This document shows positions 1-7,908 of a DNA stretch of 37,923 nucleotides, one piece after another. Location of the stretch: assembly GCA_015055725.1 (NCBI GenBank), contig SVHO01000009.1, positions 1-37,923 of the forward strand, written 5' to 3'. The position numbers and the translations under genes are program-made. Each line of letters starts with the position of its first letter. The stretch's first letter is position 1. The stretch is from Clostridiales bacterium (GTDB lineage: Bacteria > Bacillota > Clostridia > Christensenellales > Borkfalkiaceae). The notes under the pieces were generated by a model. It saw only the letters and a program-made list of their open reading frames with translations. It ran no database searches and was not told the DNA's origin.

Positions 1-393
1 TTTGGCAGCCTTATGGCAAGCAATGGTCATTGGCATAAGCCCTGCGCCTTCCGTTTGATGGTGCGCAACAAGGTATATGTTTTTATGGCCTGCATCTATC
101 ATAGACTTCAAAACGTAATATAAATAATTTGCATATGCGTCTTCATCTACGTGGAAGTGGCTGGGTTTTGGTTCACAAACAGCGTATGAAGCCACGCCAT
201 ACCAAATTGGTGGGCAAACGACTATTTCCTTTTCCTTTTCAAGTTCTCTCAAACAACCTGTAATAACAAGCGTATCCGTTCCGCACGAAGCGTGGCGGGC
301 ATGGTATTCTAACGTGCCGATTGGAATAATAAACGGAACTTTACGATTTACCGCATCTTGGATTTCATCGTATAACATTTCAAGCATTTGCAT
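1..393 (-). CDS. Creatininase-family amidohydrolase (3' end cut by window edge)
   Basis: The reverse strand is open from an ATG at 393 to the window edge, giving 131 residues without a stop. A GGAGAA ribosome binding site sits 7 bases upstream. Residues about 22-45 read PIGTLEYHARHASCGTDT, which matches the metal-binding start of creatininase/MftE-type amidohydrolases (usually P-x-G-S-x-E-Q-H-G-P-H-L-x-x-x-T-D). A histidine-rich stretch VAHHQTEGAG takes the place of the usual NGHGGN motif. The family hydrolyses cyclic or linear amides using two metal ions in the cytoplasm. The variant motifs (HARH, HHQTEG) suggest a divergent subfamily whose substrate cannot be named. The C-terminal half lies outside the window. 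A consensus promoter lies directly upstream. Confidence 0.75.
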   Translation of the reverse strand, partial: MQMLEMLYDEIQDAVNRKVPFIIPIGTLEYHARHASCGTDTLVITGCLRELEKEKEIVVCPPIWYGVASYAVCEPKPSHFHVDEDAYANYLYYVLKSMIDAGHKNIYLVAHHQTEGAGLMPMTIACHKAAK

Positions 394-433
394 GGTTTTT
401 TTCTCCTATTTAAACTAATTATTGTTTATATAG

Positions 434-462
434 ATTATATGTGAAATAAAATTTAAAGTCAA
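434..462 (-). promoter_or_regulatory. Sigma-A promoter for the creatininase-family gene
   Basis: On the reverse strand TTGACT (457-462) and TATAAT (434-439) are separated by 17 bases. Transcription would begin near 427, about 35 bases before the ATG at 393. Confidence 0.8.
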
Positions 463-473
463 GGCAAATGGAT

Positions 474-504
474 AAAAACGCTTACTTAATAAGTGAGTTT
501 TTTT
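474..504 (-). terminator. Weak intrinsic terminator after the acyltransferase gene
   Basis: A 7-bp stem (481-487 with 491-497, one mismatch on the reverse strand) overlaps the stop codon of the acyltransferase gene. It is followed on the reverse strand by five T residues (478-474). The stem is imperfect, so this is a tentative call. Confidence 0.4.
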
Positions 505-1744
505 AATTCTTAGCGTAAAAATCATACAGTTCTTCGGTTGCAAAGTGCATTTTTGTTAAGTAATTTTTTGCCGTTTTTAAATACATAAAATAAGTGGTTT
601 TTTCAGTTGCAATATCAAACGCGTCACCACGCCCCAAAAAGTCGTATTCAACGTGAACTGAATACATTGATTGCGGGGGTTTATTTATAGAAAAAGGTTG
701 TCCGTCAACTTCACCCGTTATGGTAAACCCGTTTTTATCGTGAACAACGTGTCCGTTCCCAACTTCTATACACTTAACCTTGTTATTATAATAATCTTCT
801 ATCCTAATATCGTCTTCAAAATGATAAGTGCCGTTTTCAACTTCTTTTTTTACTTCGGCACGCTCCCAGCGATACCAGTCGGGAATATGTGAAAAACCTT
901 TATCGGTGTTTACGCCGTGAAGCCTTGATAAAGTGTCCATTTCCCATTTTGCGCCACACTCGTTGCACCAAAGGTGAACGCCCGCGCTATCCATTTCAAA
1001 CTCTTTATTGCAAACGGGGCATTTATATAATATTTTATGTAATCCTTTTGCGCGTTCTTTGCACTTAACGTGTAAATTATTATCAACCTGCCATTTATAC
1101 TCGTCTTTTATAAAAGCCTTTTCAATTTTTTCTTGAATTTGCTCTGCCGAAGAAGTTTCAACTTCTTGCTTAGAACAAAGTTGATAAATGTTAGCTTCTT
1201 GGCGGATTTTTCTATAAGGGTGCTTGCACCATTGTGGAGAGTTTATGAAATTTCCGTTTGACATACACATAACGAGTGGAACGGATAAAACTTTACAAAG
1301 TTTTCCAAGCGCTTTATCAAGCCGTTCGTTTATTCCTGCAAAAGAAAATCTTGCTTCGGGGTAAATAGTGCAGGTGTGTTTAAGTTTTTTGATATAATAA
1401 ATTATGTGTTTAGCCGTCACGATATCGTGCGTAAACTTTCTCTTTGGCATACCGCCTATTCCGCCCATTAAAAAGTTGCCTCTGCGAAACTCTTCAACAG
1501 ACATAACCCACCCCGTCGTGCGGGGCATAAGCCCCGTGACTATTTGCGGAAAATCCATAAAAGATGCATGAGTTGCTAAAATTAAGTAAGGACCTTTTAT
1601 TTTTTTAACTTCTTTATCAACTTTAACGCGTCCGTTGTTAAAAAGCATATAAAAAGGTGCGGCAATAAATTCCACAATCTTCAAATACCACCTTGGTTTG
1701 TTGGGTTTGCGGTTCATATCAAACCGTTTGCCTAACTTCATCAT
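503..1744 (-). CDS. Lysophospholipid acyltransferase (PlsC fold) with C-terminal zinc ribbon
   Basis: 413 residues. The N-terminal half carries acyltransferase motifs: H59-A-S-F-M-D64 is the catalytic H-x4-D, and YPEARFSFAG near residue 128 corresponds to the FPEG-R substrate-binding block. Family members move an acyl chain to lysophosphatidate or a related acceptor at the membrane inner face. Around residues 240-265 there is a CPxC...CxxC zinc ribbon, followed by about 150 residues with no recognised domain. Ordinary PlsC proteins are 200-250 residues, so this is an extended form; the extra region may bind another protein or set acceptor choice (inference). The start is the first of two adjacent ATGs, 6 bases after a GGTGG. 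The gene seems monocistronic, with a TATAAT at 1772-1777 whose spacer region is filled by a palindrome. Confidence 0.8.
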   Translation of the reverse strand: MMKLGKRFDMNRKPNKPRWYLKIVEFIAAPFYMLFNNGRVKVDKEVKKIKGPYLILATHASFMDFPQIVTGLMPRTTGWVMSVEEFRRGNFLMGGIGGMPKRKFTHDIVTAKHIIYYIKKLKHTCTIYPEARFSFAGINERLDKALGKLCKVLSVPLVMCMSNGNFINSPQWCKHPYRKIRQEANIYQLCSKQEVETSSAEQIQEKIEKAFIKDEYKWQVDNNLHVKCKERAKGLHKILYKCPVCNKEFEMDSAGVHLWCNECGAKWEMDTLSRLHGVNTDKGFSHIPDWYRWERAEVKKEVENGTYHFEDDIRIEDYYNNKVKCIEVGNGHVVHDKNGFTITGEVDGQPFSINKPPQSMYSVHVEYDFLGRGDAFDIATEKTTYFMYLKTAKNYLTKMHFATEELYDFYAKN

Positions 1745-1771
1745 TTTTGTCCACCTTTATTGTTTTTTTAT

Positions 1772-1795
1772 ATTATACAAAAGTTTTATAAACTT
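1772..1795 (-). promoter_or_regulatory. -10 box and adjacent palindrome upstream of the acyltransferase gene
   Basis: TATAAT lies on the reverse strand at 1772-1777. No good -35 is visible, but the region that should be the spacer holds a perfect palindrome, AAGTTT-TAT-AAACTT at 1781-1795. A repressor or activator binding there would control this promoter. Confidence 0.45.
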
Positions 1796-1804
1796 AATAT
1801 AAAT

Positions 1805-1830
1805 AAAAACGCCATTTTTTTGGCGTTTTT
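1805..1830 (-). terminator. Intrinsic terminator of the zip-ftr-trx operon
   Basis: A 10-bp stem (1805-1814 with 1821-1830, core CGCCA/TGGCG) has a 6-base loop. It ends in a T-run on the reverse strand and lies 6 bases after the thioredoxin stop codon. Confidence 0.85.
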
Positions 1831-1835
1831 TGTTG

Positions 1836-2144
1836 TTAGATAAACATTTTTTCAATTTCTTCTTTGCTAACAGCTCCAACCGATTTTTTTACGGGTTTTC
1901 CGTCAACGAAATAAAGAAGAGTGGGGATAACTTCAATACCGAATTTTACAGCAAGTTCCATTTGCTCGTCAACGTTAACCTTACCAACTTTCACTTTCCC
2001 GTCGTATTCGCGGGCGATTTTTTCCACAGTTGGCATAAGCATCATACAGGGTCCGCACCAGGTTGCCCAAAAGTCAACTAAAACGGGCGTTTGGCTTTTA
2101 TAAACTTCGTTTTCAAAATTTTCTTTCGTTAAAATAATTTCCAT
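1836..2144 (-). CDS. trxA: Thioredoxin
   Basis: 102 residues from the ATG at 2144, which has an AGGTGAG ribosome binding site 6 bases upstream. The open frame continues further 5' but would run into the preceding gene, so the short start is preferred. The redox site is WCGPC (C30 and C33), and the cis-proline lies in VIPT. The length is typical of a single-domain thioredoxin. The protein reduces disulfides of cytoplasmic targets. It lies 13 bases after a gene resembling the catalytic subunit of ferredoxin:thioredoxin reductase. Electrons may therefore come from ferredoxin rather than NADPH, which suits an anaerobe with a pyruvate:ferredoxin oxidoreductase (inference from context). Confidence 0.93.
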   Translation of the reverse strand: MEIILTKENFENEVYKSQTPVLVDFWATWCGPCMMLMPTVEKIAREYDGKVKVGKVNVDEQMELAVKFGIEVIPTLLYFVDGKPVKKSVGAVSKEEIEKMFI

Positions 2145-2157
2145 ACTTTTCTCACCT

Positions 2158-2358
2158 CTAATCTTTTGATTTATAATAAAGCAAACAATGGCAATACCCT
2201 TCAAACTCAGGGTCGGCAATTTGCTTTTTAAACTCTTCACACATACATTTATATTCTTCAGTTCTACTTAACCTGCACGGGCAATATCCACCCGTTCTCT
2301 TTAATCCTTCTTTAATCGTTTTTACTATTTCTGCATCTTTATTTAAGGTTATTTTCAT
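2158..2358 (-). CDS. Ferredoxin:thioredoxin reductase catalytic-subunit-like protein
   Basis: 66 residues from the ATG at 2358, with AAGGAGAG 8 bases upstream inside the end of the previous gene. Six cysteines form CPC (26-28), CMC (38-40) and CHC (56-58). By comparison with the plant and cyanobacterial catalytic chain, C26, C38, C40 and C56 should hold a [4Fe-4S] cluster, and C28 with C58 should be the redox disulfide that reduces thioredoxin. Spacing differs from the plant enzyme (X9 and X15 here against X16 and X8). No variable subunit is encoded nearby. The next gene is thioredoxin, its expected partner. The family assignment is good; physiological activity is inferred. Confidence 0.82.
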   Translation of the reverse strand: MKITLNKDAEIVKTIKEGLKRTGGYCPCRLSRTEEYKCMCEEFKKQIADPEFEGYCHCLLYYKSKD

Positions 2359-2374
2359 AATTTCAACTCTCCTT

Positions 2375-3130
2375 TTAAGCAAATATAACGTCGAAAACAA
2401 GCATTAAGCAAAATCCGAAAAGCAAAGCGTAAGTTGCACCGCGTTGACTGCCGTGTGCGTGCGTTTCGGGTATCATTTCGTCACTTATAACGTATAGCAT
2501 CGTTCCACCTGCAAATGCAAGGGCATAGGGCAAAATAGCCGAAGAAATGCTAACTGCAAAATATCCTATAAGCGTACCTATAACTTCCACCACTCCCGTT
2601 AGCGTTGCATATACTAGCGTTCTCTTTTTTGATATACCTACGGCAAGCATGGGCGCGATAATAACCATACCTTCGGGAATATTTTGAAGGGCAATTCCAC
2701 CTGCAATAATAAACGCCTGAGCCGTGTTTCCAGACCCAAAGCCAACACCCGCTGCAATACCTTCTGGTAAATTATGTATAGCAATCGCTAAAACGAAAAG
2801 CAAAATTTTATTTAATTTTGGGTTTTGTTTATGGTTTTCAATTTCTCCGCCTGCAAGTTTATGTAAGTGGGGAACGGCTTTATCCATTAAATTTAAGCAG
2901 ATTGCGCCCAAGAATATGCCGATTATTGCAATTAACACGCCGTATTCTCCGCCGTATTCAACTGCGGGTAAAATCAAACCTAATATCGCCGCAGAAAGCA
3001 TAACACCGCTCGCAAAGGATAAAACGATATCACTAAATTTATGAGAAAGGTTTTTAAATATAAACCCTATAACCGCGCCAATCACCGTTGACGTTCCAAC
3101 GCCAAGCGCAGTAATTAAAACTAATTCCAT
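2375..3130 (-). CDS. ZIP-family divalent metal transporter
   Basis: 251 residues with about eight hydrophobic helices. The two signature helices carry HNLPEGIAAGVGFG and ALQNIPEGMVIIAP, the metal-binding motifs of ZIP transporters of the ZupT/GufA type. A histidine-containing loop (HLHKLAGGEIENHKQN) lies between helices. Members import zinc, iron or manganese across the cytoplasmic membrane. It is the first gene of an operon with the thioredoxin reductase-like protein and thioredoxin; the downstream ribosome binding site overlaps its 3' end. Iron supply for the neighbouring Fe-S protein is one possible link, but metal specificity cannot be read from sequence. Confidence 0.88.
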   Translation of the reverse strand: MELVLITALGVGTSTVIGAVIGFIFKNLSHKFSDIVLSFASGVMLSAAILGLILPAVEYGGEYGVLIAIIGIFLGAICLNLMDKAVPHLHKLAGGEIENHKQNPKLNKILLFVLAIAIHNLPEGIAAGVGFGSGNTAQAFIIAGGIALQNIPEGMVIIAPMLAVGISKKRTLVYATLTGVVEVIGTLIGYFAVSISSAILPYALAFAGGTMLYVISDEMIPETHAHGSQRGATYALLFGFCLMLVFDVIFA

Positions 3131-3156
3131 ACTTTTCTCTTTACTTATTTTTTACA

Positions 3157-3186
3157 ATTTTATCATATATATTATACTTATTGCAA
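3157..3186 (-). promoter_or_regulatory. Promoter of the zip-ftr-trx operon
   Basis: Reverse-strand TTGCAA (3181-3186) and TAAAAT (3157-3162) are 18 bases apart, with TG one base before the -10 (extended -10). Confidence 0.65.
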
Positions 3187-3204
3187 GAGTTTTTTAAAAA
3201 TCTT

Positions 3205-3234
3205 AATTAAAAAAGGATTACCTAAGTAATCCTT
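3205..3234 (-). terminator. Intrinsic terminator after khpB
   Basis: A perfect 9-bp stem (3213-3221 with 3226-3234) and a 4-base loop are followed on the reverse strand by a T-run. It lies just past the khpB stop and closes the dnaN-to-khpB block. Confidence 0.88.
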
Positions 3235-3243
3235 CTTAATTTT

Positions 3244-4044
3244 TTATTTATTTTTTAAGCTGTTTCCGAGATAAGTTCCAAAAGAAATGGTTGATTTTCT
3301 TTTTTCAGTTGATGGGGAAGACGTTCTTTTATCACCGCGACCGTGTCTTCTGTCTTTATCACGTTTCCCACCGCGTTCGGTTTTGCGCCTGTCTTGATTG
3401 TTCCTACCTGCGTTATAAGGCTTAGAAAATTCATCTTTGTCGTTGGGGACGATAACAACGTATCTATTCGGTTCTTTTCCGTCGCTTCTTGTGGTGACCG
3501 TTTGGCTATCAGCAAGTGCGGTGTGAATAATGCGCCTTTCAAACGGACTCATAGGTTCTAAAATAACTTCGCGCTTCATTTCAGTTGCTTTTTCTTCAAG
3601 TTTATGCGCAAGTTTAATAAGCGTTTCTTCTCGTCTATCGCGATAGTTTTCACAATCAACAACAACTTTTTTATATTCTTTTTCGCCAATGTTTAAGCAC
3701 GCGCCTGCAAGAGTTTGGATTGCATCTAACACTTCTCCACGATAACCGATAACTGAAGAAGAATCTTCCGTGTTTAAGGTTATAACCGTTTTTGGTGCGC
3801 TTGAAGTCAAAGTTGCAGTTGCTTTGATATCCATAGCGTCAATAATCGCTTGAACGAATTCAACCGTTTCTTGTTCTCTATTTTGTTTCTTTTCAATCTC
3901 TAAAACTGCTTTGCCTTTCAAAATTCCAAACAGACCTTTCGTTGGTTGTTCAATAACGGTAATTTGTGCTTGTTCTTCGGTAATTCCAAGTTCCTTTAAG
4001 CCTAATTCTTTGGCTTCTTCCACCGTTTTGCCAGTAAATTGCAT
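3244..4044 (-). CDS. khpB: RNA-binding protein KhpB (Jag/SpoIIIJ-associated)
   Basis: 266 residues. An N-terminal Jag domain covers about residues 1-50 (MQFTGKTVEEAKELGLKEL...). A KH RNA-binding domain follows, with the loop SSVIGYRGEVLDAIQ near residue 95. An R3H domain near 165-210 includes MSPFERRIIHTAL and NRYVVIV. The last 50 residues are a basic, low-complexity tail rich in R, K, D and G. KhpB proteins bind RNA with KhpA and affect cell division and envelope synthesis in Gram-positive bacteria. Its place directly after yidC is the usual Firmicutes order. A GGAGGAAA ribosome binding site precedes the ATG at 4044. Confidence 0.92.
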   Translation of the reverse strand: MQFTGKTVEEAKELGLKELGITEEQAQITVIEQPTKGLFGILKGKAVLEIEKKQNREQETVEFVQAIIDAMDIKATATLTSSAPKTVITLNTEDSSSVIGYRGEVLDAIQTLAGACLNIGEKEYKKVVVDCENYRDRREETLIKLAHKLEEKATEMKREVILEPMSPFERRIIHTALADSQTVTTRSDGKEPNRYVVIVPNDKDEFSKPYNAGRNNQDRRKTERGGKRDKDRRHGRGDKRTSSPSTEKRKSTISFGTYLGNSLKNK

Positions 4045-4071
4045 TTATATTTCCTCCGTGCGAAAATCGCT

Positions 4072-5547
4072 TTACTTTATTCTTCCACGAATATGTTTTT
4101 TGCCGTCCGCCGTGCCGGATAAAAAGTCACCCGTTGCTTCTTCAACTTTTTTCTTGGGTTCTTCTTTAACTTCTTCCTTTGCAACGTAAACTCTGCCACG
4201 GATAACTTCCGTTTTTTTGTTTGCGCTTTCTTTTTTAAATTTAGCGTCGACTATAGCGTTTATAGCAAAAGTAGTTAATAAACTTATCGTTGAACTAAGA
4301 ATAATATAGATTGAGAAAGCAGACGTATACATGAACGCGAATATTGCCATCATAGCAGGCATCATCCACTTCATAATTTTTTGCGTTTGAGCGCCTTGTC
4401 CGTCAACCGTTTGAAGTTCCATTTGCGCCTTTTGGGTTTTACCCATTACTATTTGAGTAAGCAATGAAATGCCAGCGGTTAAAATAACTAAAATAAAGTA
4501 TCCGTTTGGCTCACTAGTTTCTTTATCAAGGTGTTTAATAAGATTCTTATATTCAGTAGAACTGATTACGTCGCCTTTATATGAGTGAGTGGTCTTAAAC
4601 GCAGACCAACTGCTTTCAACAGGGTGTTTTGTTGGGCTATCGGTCACCCAAATGTTTTTAATCCACAAGAAAGACGTTTTAACTTCACGATATTTTTTTG
4701 CAGACATAATGCTTTGAATATCGTTAATAAACTCGTCGAAAGATAAAGTTCCATCTTCTTGCGAAGCCTCTACATACGTTTGTCCTTTTAGGTTAACTAA
4801 ATTATTATTCTCTTCGTTTTTTATTAAGTTAGCGTAGTTGTTTTTTGCATCTTCATCTTCTATAAGCGAATAACATATGCTCTTCCATTCTTCATTTTCG
4901 CCAGTTTTTACGTAGTATCTTTTATATTCTATATAACCGTTTACTGTTTTGACGGTTATATATGAATTAGCACTATTGTTTTCAACGATTATATTTCCTA
5001 TAGTTATGCTATCATTTGTTCCTAAAGCATCGTATAATCCTTGGTCGTTTATTACTAATTCACCTTTTTCATTTCTCGTTATATAAATGTCATCTGTTTC
5101 AAGGCCAGAGTAAATAACGTTGTTATACGCCTTACTCATTTGATAGAAGTCCATTTTGTTTTGATATTTAGAATAATCCGTAAATGCGTTTAAGGCAACT
5201 ATAAAGATAACCAACGTTAAAATAGTTGGAAGGCATGCGCCGAACATAGAATACCCGTTCTTTTTATAAAGCGCAAGCATTTTTTGATTATAAAGTTCTT
5301 TATTATCAGCATATTGCTTTTGCAATTTTTCAAGTTCGGGGCGCATTTCTTCCATTTTTAAAGAGTTTTTGCGCATAGACGCCCTTGACATATAATCAAA
5401 CGGCAAGGTTATAAGTTTTAAAATAACCGTAAATAGCACTATCCCTAATGCTATAGAAGAACTTATTTTAACTAACCAAATAATAATTTCAACTAAAAAA
5501 CTGCCCGTTGACGGCATGGTGAAATTTAATATACCACTACTATTCAT
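4072..5547 (-). CDS. yidC: Membrane protein insertase YidC with a large extracytoplasmic insert
   Basis: 491 residues, long compared with the 250-290 typical of Gram-positive YidC/SpoIIIJ. Residues about 15-130 contain the first two conserved transmembrane helices and the cytoplasmic hairpin (MRPELEKLQKQYADNKELYNQKMLALYKK). From about 130 to 330 there is a hydrophilic, lysine- and asparagine-rich stretch between conserved helices, which should lie outside the cell. The conserved core resumes with GYFILVILTAGISLLTQIVMG, QKIMKWMMPAMMAIFAF and a final helix, then a basic tail of about 70 residues ending HIRGRIK. YidC inserts and folds membrane proteins with or without Sec. The start codon follows the yidD stop directly, suggesting coupled translation. 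Function of the insert is unknown. Confidence 0.92.
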   Translation of the reverse strand: MNSSGILNFTMPSTGSFLVEIIIWLVKISSSIALGIVLFTVILKLITLPFDYMSRASMRKNSLKMEEMRPELEKLQKQYADNKELYNQKMLALYKKNGYSMFGACLPTILTLVIFIVALNAFTDYSKYQNKMDFYQMSKAYNNVIYSGLETDDIYITRNEKGELVINDQGLYDALGTNDSITIGNIIVENNSANSYITVKTVNGYIEYKRYYVKTGENEEWKSICYSLIEDEDAKNNYANLIKNEENNNLVNLKGQTYVEASQEDGTLSFDEFINDIQSIMSAKKYREVKTSFLWIKNIWVTDSPTKHPVESSWSAFKTTHSYKGDVISSTEYKNLIKHLDKETSEPNGYFILVILTAGISLLTQIVMGKTQKAQMELQTVDGQGAQTQKIMKWMMPAMMAIFAFMYTSAFSIYIILSSTISLLTTFAINAIVDAKFKKESANKKTEVIRGRVYVAKEEVKEEPKKKVEEATGDFLSGTADGKKHIRGRIK

Positions 5548-5781
5548 TTAATACACCCATTTAACAACGCTTTTTTTATCGGGAACAGGGTCAAAACCAC
5601 CCTTACACCAAGGCGTGCATCTTAAAATTCTTTTCATACCTAAAAAACAGCCTATAAAAAAGCCGTGCTTTAAAATGGCTTCAAGAGTATATTCCGAACA
5701 AGACGGAAAATACATACAAGTGCCTTTTGATAAATATTTTTGATAAAATCTTATCAGTTTAACGCCTATAAATTTCAACAT
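5548..5781 (-). CDS. yidD: Membrane protein insertion efficiency factor YidD
   Basis: 77 residues with the family pattern IRFYQKYLSKGTCMYFPSCSEY, then LKHGFFIGCFLGMKRILRCTPWCKGGFDPVP. YidD is a small peripheral membrane protein that helps YidC-dependent insertion. It sits between rnpA (4 bases away) and yidC (touching), the standard order. The usual CR(Y/F)xPTCSxY is slightly altered to C-M-Y-F-P-S-C-S-E-Y. No clear ribosome binding site is seen, so coupling to rnpA is likely. Confidence 0.93.
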   Translation of the reverse strand: MLKFIGVKLIRFYQKYLSKGTCMYFPSCSEYTLEAILKHGFFIGCFLGMKRILRCTPWCKGGFDPVPDKKSVVKWVY

Positions 5782-5785
5782 AAGA

Positions 5786-6121
5786 TTAATTTAAAAAACC
5801 GCCTTTTTTAAAAACATATCTCATTCCATCTTTAAATTCTTTAAGCGTATATTCACTTTGAACCTTCGGTATAAAAACAAAAAAGAAGTTTTGACCGATT
5901 TCGGGTATAAAACTTCTAAAAGATTCCCTTAAAAGACGTTTAATTCTGTTTCTTTTAACACTTCCACCGTGTTTTTTACTAACAGCGAAACCCGCTTTAA
6001 GTTCGTTTGACGGAAAATAAATAACCGTCAAACACGAACAAAATAATCTTTTCCCTTTATTAAAAACAAGATTGAAATCTTTTTCTTTTTTTAACCGGTA
6101 ATCGTAGGTTTCCCTTTTCAC
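5786..6121 (-). CDS. rnpA: Ribonuclease P protein component
   Basis: 111 residues. The hallmark RNR motif appears as KRNRIKRLLRESFR, and the N-terminus KRETYDYRLKKEKDFNLVFNKGKR is typical. RnpA binds the catalytic RNase P RNA for tRNA 5'-end maturation. The start is GTG at 6121, only 5 bases after the rpmH stop, with no independent ribosome binding site; translational coupling to rpmH is probable. Confidence 0.94.
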   Translation of the reverse strand: MKRETYDYRLKKEKDFNLVFNKGKRLFCSCLTVIYFPSNELKAGFAVSKKHGGSVKRNRIKRLLRESFRSFIPEIGQNFFFVFIPKVQSEYTLKEFKDGMRYVFKKGGFLN

Positions 6122-6126
6122 TTTAA

Positions 6127-6261
6127 TTAAGCGGAAAGTTTATGGCGACCTTTATTACGGCGTCTTTTTAAAACGTTCTTTCCAGAACGGGTTTTCATTC
6201 TCTTTCTAAACCCGTGCACTTTGCTCGTTTGTCTTTTCTTGGGTTGATAAGTTTGTTTCAT
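6127..6261 (-). CDS. rpmH: 50S ribosomal protein L34
   Basis: 44 residues starting [18 protein letters not shown], with the L34 signature [20 protein letters not shown] and ending HKLSA. AAGGAG lies 8 bases before the ATG. A consensus promoter lies immediately upstream in the short gap after dnaN. It is the first gene of the rpmH-rnpA-yidD-yidC-khpB operon. Confidence 0.96.
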   Translation of the reverse strand: MKQTYQPKKRQTSKVHGFRKRMKTRSGKNVLKRRRNKGRHKLSA

Positions 6262-6308
6262 TTTTATTTCTCCTTAAAACTTAAGTATTTTTTTATTTAT
6301 GCTTTACT

Positions 6309-6337
6309 ATTTTATATATATTTTATCGTTTTGTCAA
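6309..6337 (-). promoter_or_regulatory. Strong sigma-A promoter for rpmH-rnpA-yidD-yidC-khpB
   Basis: A perfect -35 TTGACA (reverse strand, 6332-6337) and TAAAAT (6309-6314) have a 17-base spacer that is almost all A/T. The start would be near 6302, about 40 bases before rpmH. Confidence 0.9.
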
Positions 6338-6342
6338 TTATT

Positions 6343-7443
6343 TTACGCGTTAATTCTAACAGGAAGAAGTAAATATAAAAATCCGTCGTTTCCAACTGAC
6401 GTTATAATGCACGGGTCGATTGGAGAATTAAGGTTTAAGTTTATAAATTCTTCACCTGATATTTTAAGATATTCTGAAAGATATTTTCCATTAAACGCAA
6501 TAGACATATCTTTTCCAGAAAGGTTGATTGGCATGTTTTCGTTAACATTTCCTATTTCTGATTTAGCAGAAACCGTCATACCTTCTTCTTTAATATCCAT
6601 TTTAACAACATTATATCTATCGTTTCTAACAACTATGCCTGCTCTTTCTATAGCGTTTAATAAGGCTTGTCTATTAACTGTCACAACGTTTGTAAAAGTG
6701 GTTGGAAGAATATGATTATATTTAACGAATTCTCCTTCTATAAGCCTTGCGGTTAAAACGGTGTTTTCTAATTCAACTAAAAGCGTTTTATTTTGGAAAA
6801 CAACTTTAACTTTTTCATCGTCTTTATCCAAAAGCCTAATAATCTCATTAAGCGCGCGTGACGGAATAACAACCTTCATATTTCCGCTTGCGTTAACTTC
6901 TTTTTTAACAACTGCCATTCTAAATCCATCGAGAGCAACGCCGGTGAGCGTTCCATTTTCAATTTCAAAAAGGCAACCTTTTAAAATTGGCCTACTATCG
7001 TCACTTGAGCAAGCAAATGAAGTTCTTTCAACAATTGTTTTTAATTCTGATTGAGAAAGTTCAAAATAACTTTCTTCTTCAATTTTTTCAATTTTTGGGA
7101 AGTTTTCCGTTGGAAAAACTTGGAGTTCACTTTCAGAATCGGAATATTTTATTTGTAATTGTCCGTCGTATAAACGGCAAAGTTCAACTTGTTCGTGTTC
7201 AAGTTTTTTTGCAAAATCCACAAAATACTTTCCTACAACAACAGTTTCGCCTTCCATCAAAACGTCTGCTCTAATCTTTTTTTCAATAGTTAATTCAGTA
7301 TCGGTTGCAAGAAGAGTTAAAGTATCACCTTTTGCGGTAATTTTTATGCCTTCTAAAACAGGGTTCACTGCTTTAACTGAAAGCGCTTTGCTAACTTTTA
7401 ACACTGCATCTGATAAATCAAGACCGTCACAAATAAGTTTCAT
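6343..7443 (-). CDS. dnaN: DNA polymerase III subunit beta (sliding clamp)
   Basis: 366 residues, the normal clamp length. Three clamp repeats are recognisable: residues 1-120, about 125-245 (RTSFACSSDDSRPILKGCLFEIE; TGVALDGFRMAVVKK; VVIPSRALNEIIRLL) and 250-366 (INRQ-type segment VTVNRQALLNAIERAGIVVRNDRYNVVKM), ending CIITSVGNDGFLYLLLPVRI. The clamp tethers DNA polymerase to the template. GGAG precedes the ATG at 7443. Normally dnaA precedes dnaN and rpmH is divergent; here dnaN is followed in the same direction by rpmH, and dnaA is not present. Confidence 0.96.
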   Translation of the reverse strand: MKLICDGLDLSDAVLKVSKALSVKAVNPVLEGIKITAKGDTLTLLATDTELTIEKKIRADVLMEGETVVVGKYFVDFAKKLEHEQVELCRLYDGQLQIKYSDSESELQVFPTENFPKIEKIEEESYFELSQSELKTIVERTSFACSSDDSRPILKGCLFEIENGTLTGVALDGFRMAVVKKEVNASGNMKVVIPSRALNEIIRLLDKDDEKVKVVFQNKTLLVELENTVLTARLIEGEFVKYNHILPTTFTNVVTVNRQALLNAIERAGIVVRNDRYNVVKMDIKEEGMTVSAKSEIGNVNENMPINLSGKDMSIAFNGKYLSEYLKISGEEFINLNLNSPIDPCIITSVGNDGFLYLLLPVRINA

Positions 7444-7908
7444 ATTTATTCTCCAAAAACACGTTATAAAAAATGTGTAAGTAAATTTTTTATATAATTA
7501 TAGTAATAAATACATTATATAATATATAAGTTTAAAAATCAACTTTTTTAGCTTTTTTATGTGTAAATTTATATGGTGTAATTGAAATTTTTATTTTTTG
7601 CTTTAGCAAAATCTTATGAAGAGATTTATTATTAAAAAATTTAAAAGTAGTATTATTAGTATAGATTGTGATAATGTGGATAAATATTAAAAGATAAAGA
7701 TTTTACTAATAAAAAGGCGGTTAATTTAAAGTTGATAGAATTGTAGATATGTTATTAAAAAATAATTTTAGTGAATAAATAAATAAGTTTTTTAAAAAAA
7801 AGTCATAAAAAAACAGTATAAAAAAGAATGTTAAAAGGATATCCACAAAGTTATCTACTTTGTTAAAAAGTAAAAGTTAATAAAAAAATATTTGTTAATT
7901 AATAAAAA
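7444..7908. other. Candidate replication origin (oriC), AT-rich intergenic region
   Basis: A 480-base non-coding gap separates divergent dnaN and rsmG. It is extremely A/T-rich. A perfect DnaA box in reverse orientation (TGTGGATAA) lies at 7675-7683. Near matches are ATATCCACA at 7839-7847 (one mismatch), TTATCTACT at 7851-7859 (two) and TGTAGATAT at 7742-7750 (two, reverse). Homopolymeric A/T tracts such as 7781-7830 could be unwinding elements. Origins usually lie next to dnaA/dnaN, and gene direction flips here. With only one perfect box and no dnaA, the call stays moderate. Confidence 0.55.
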
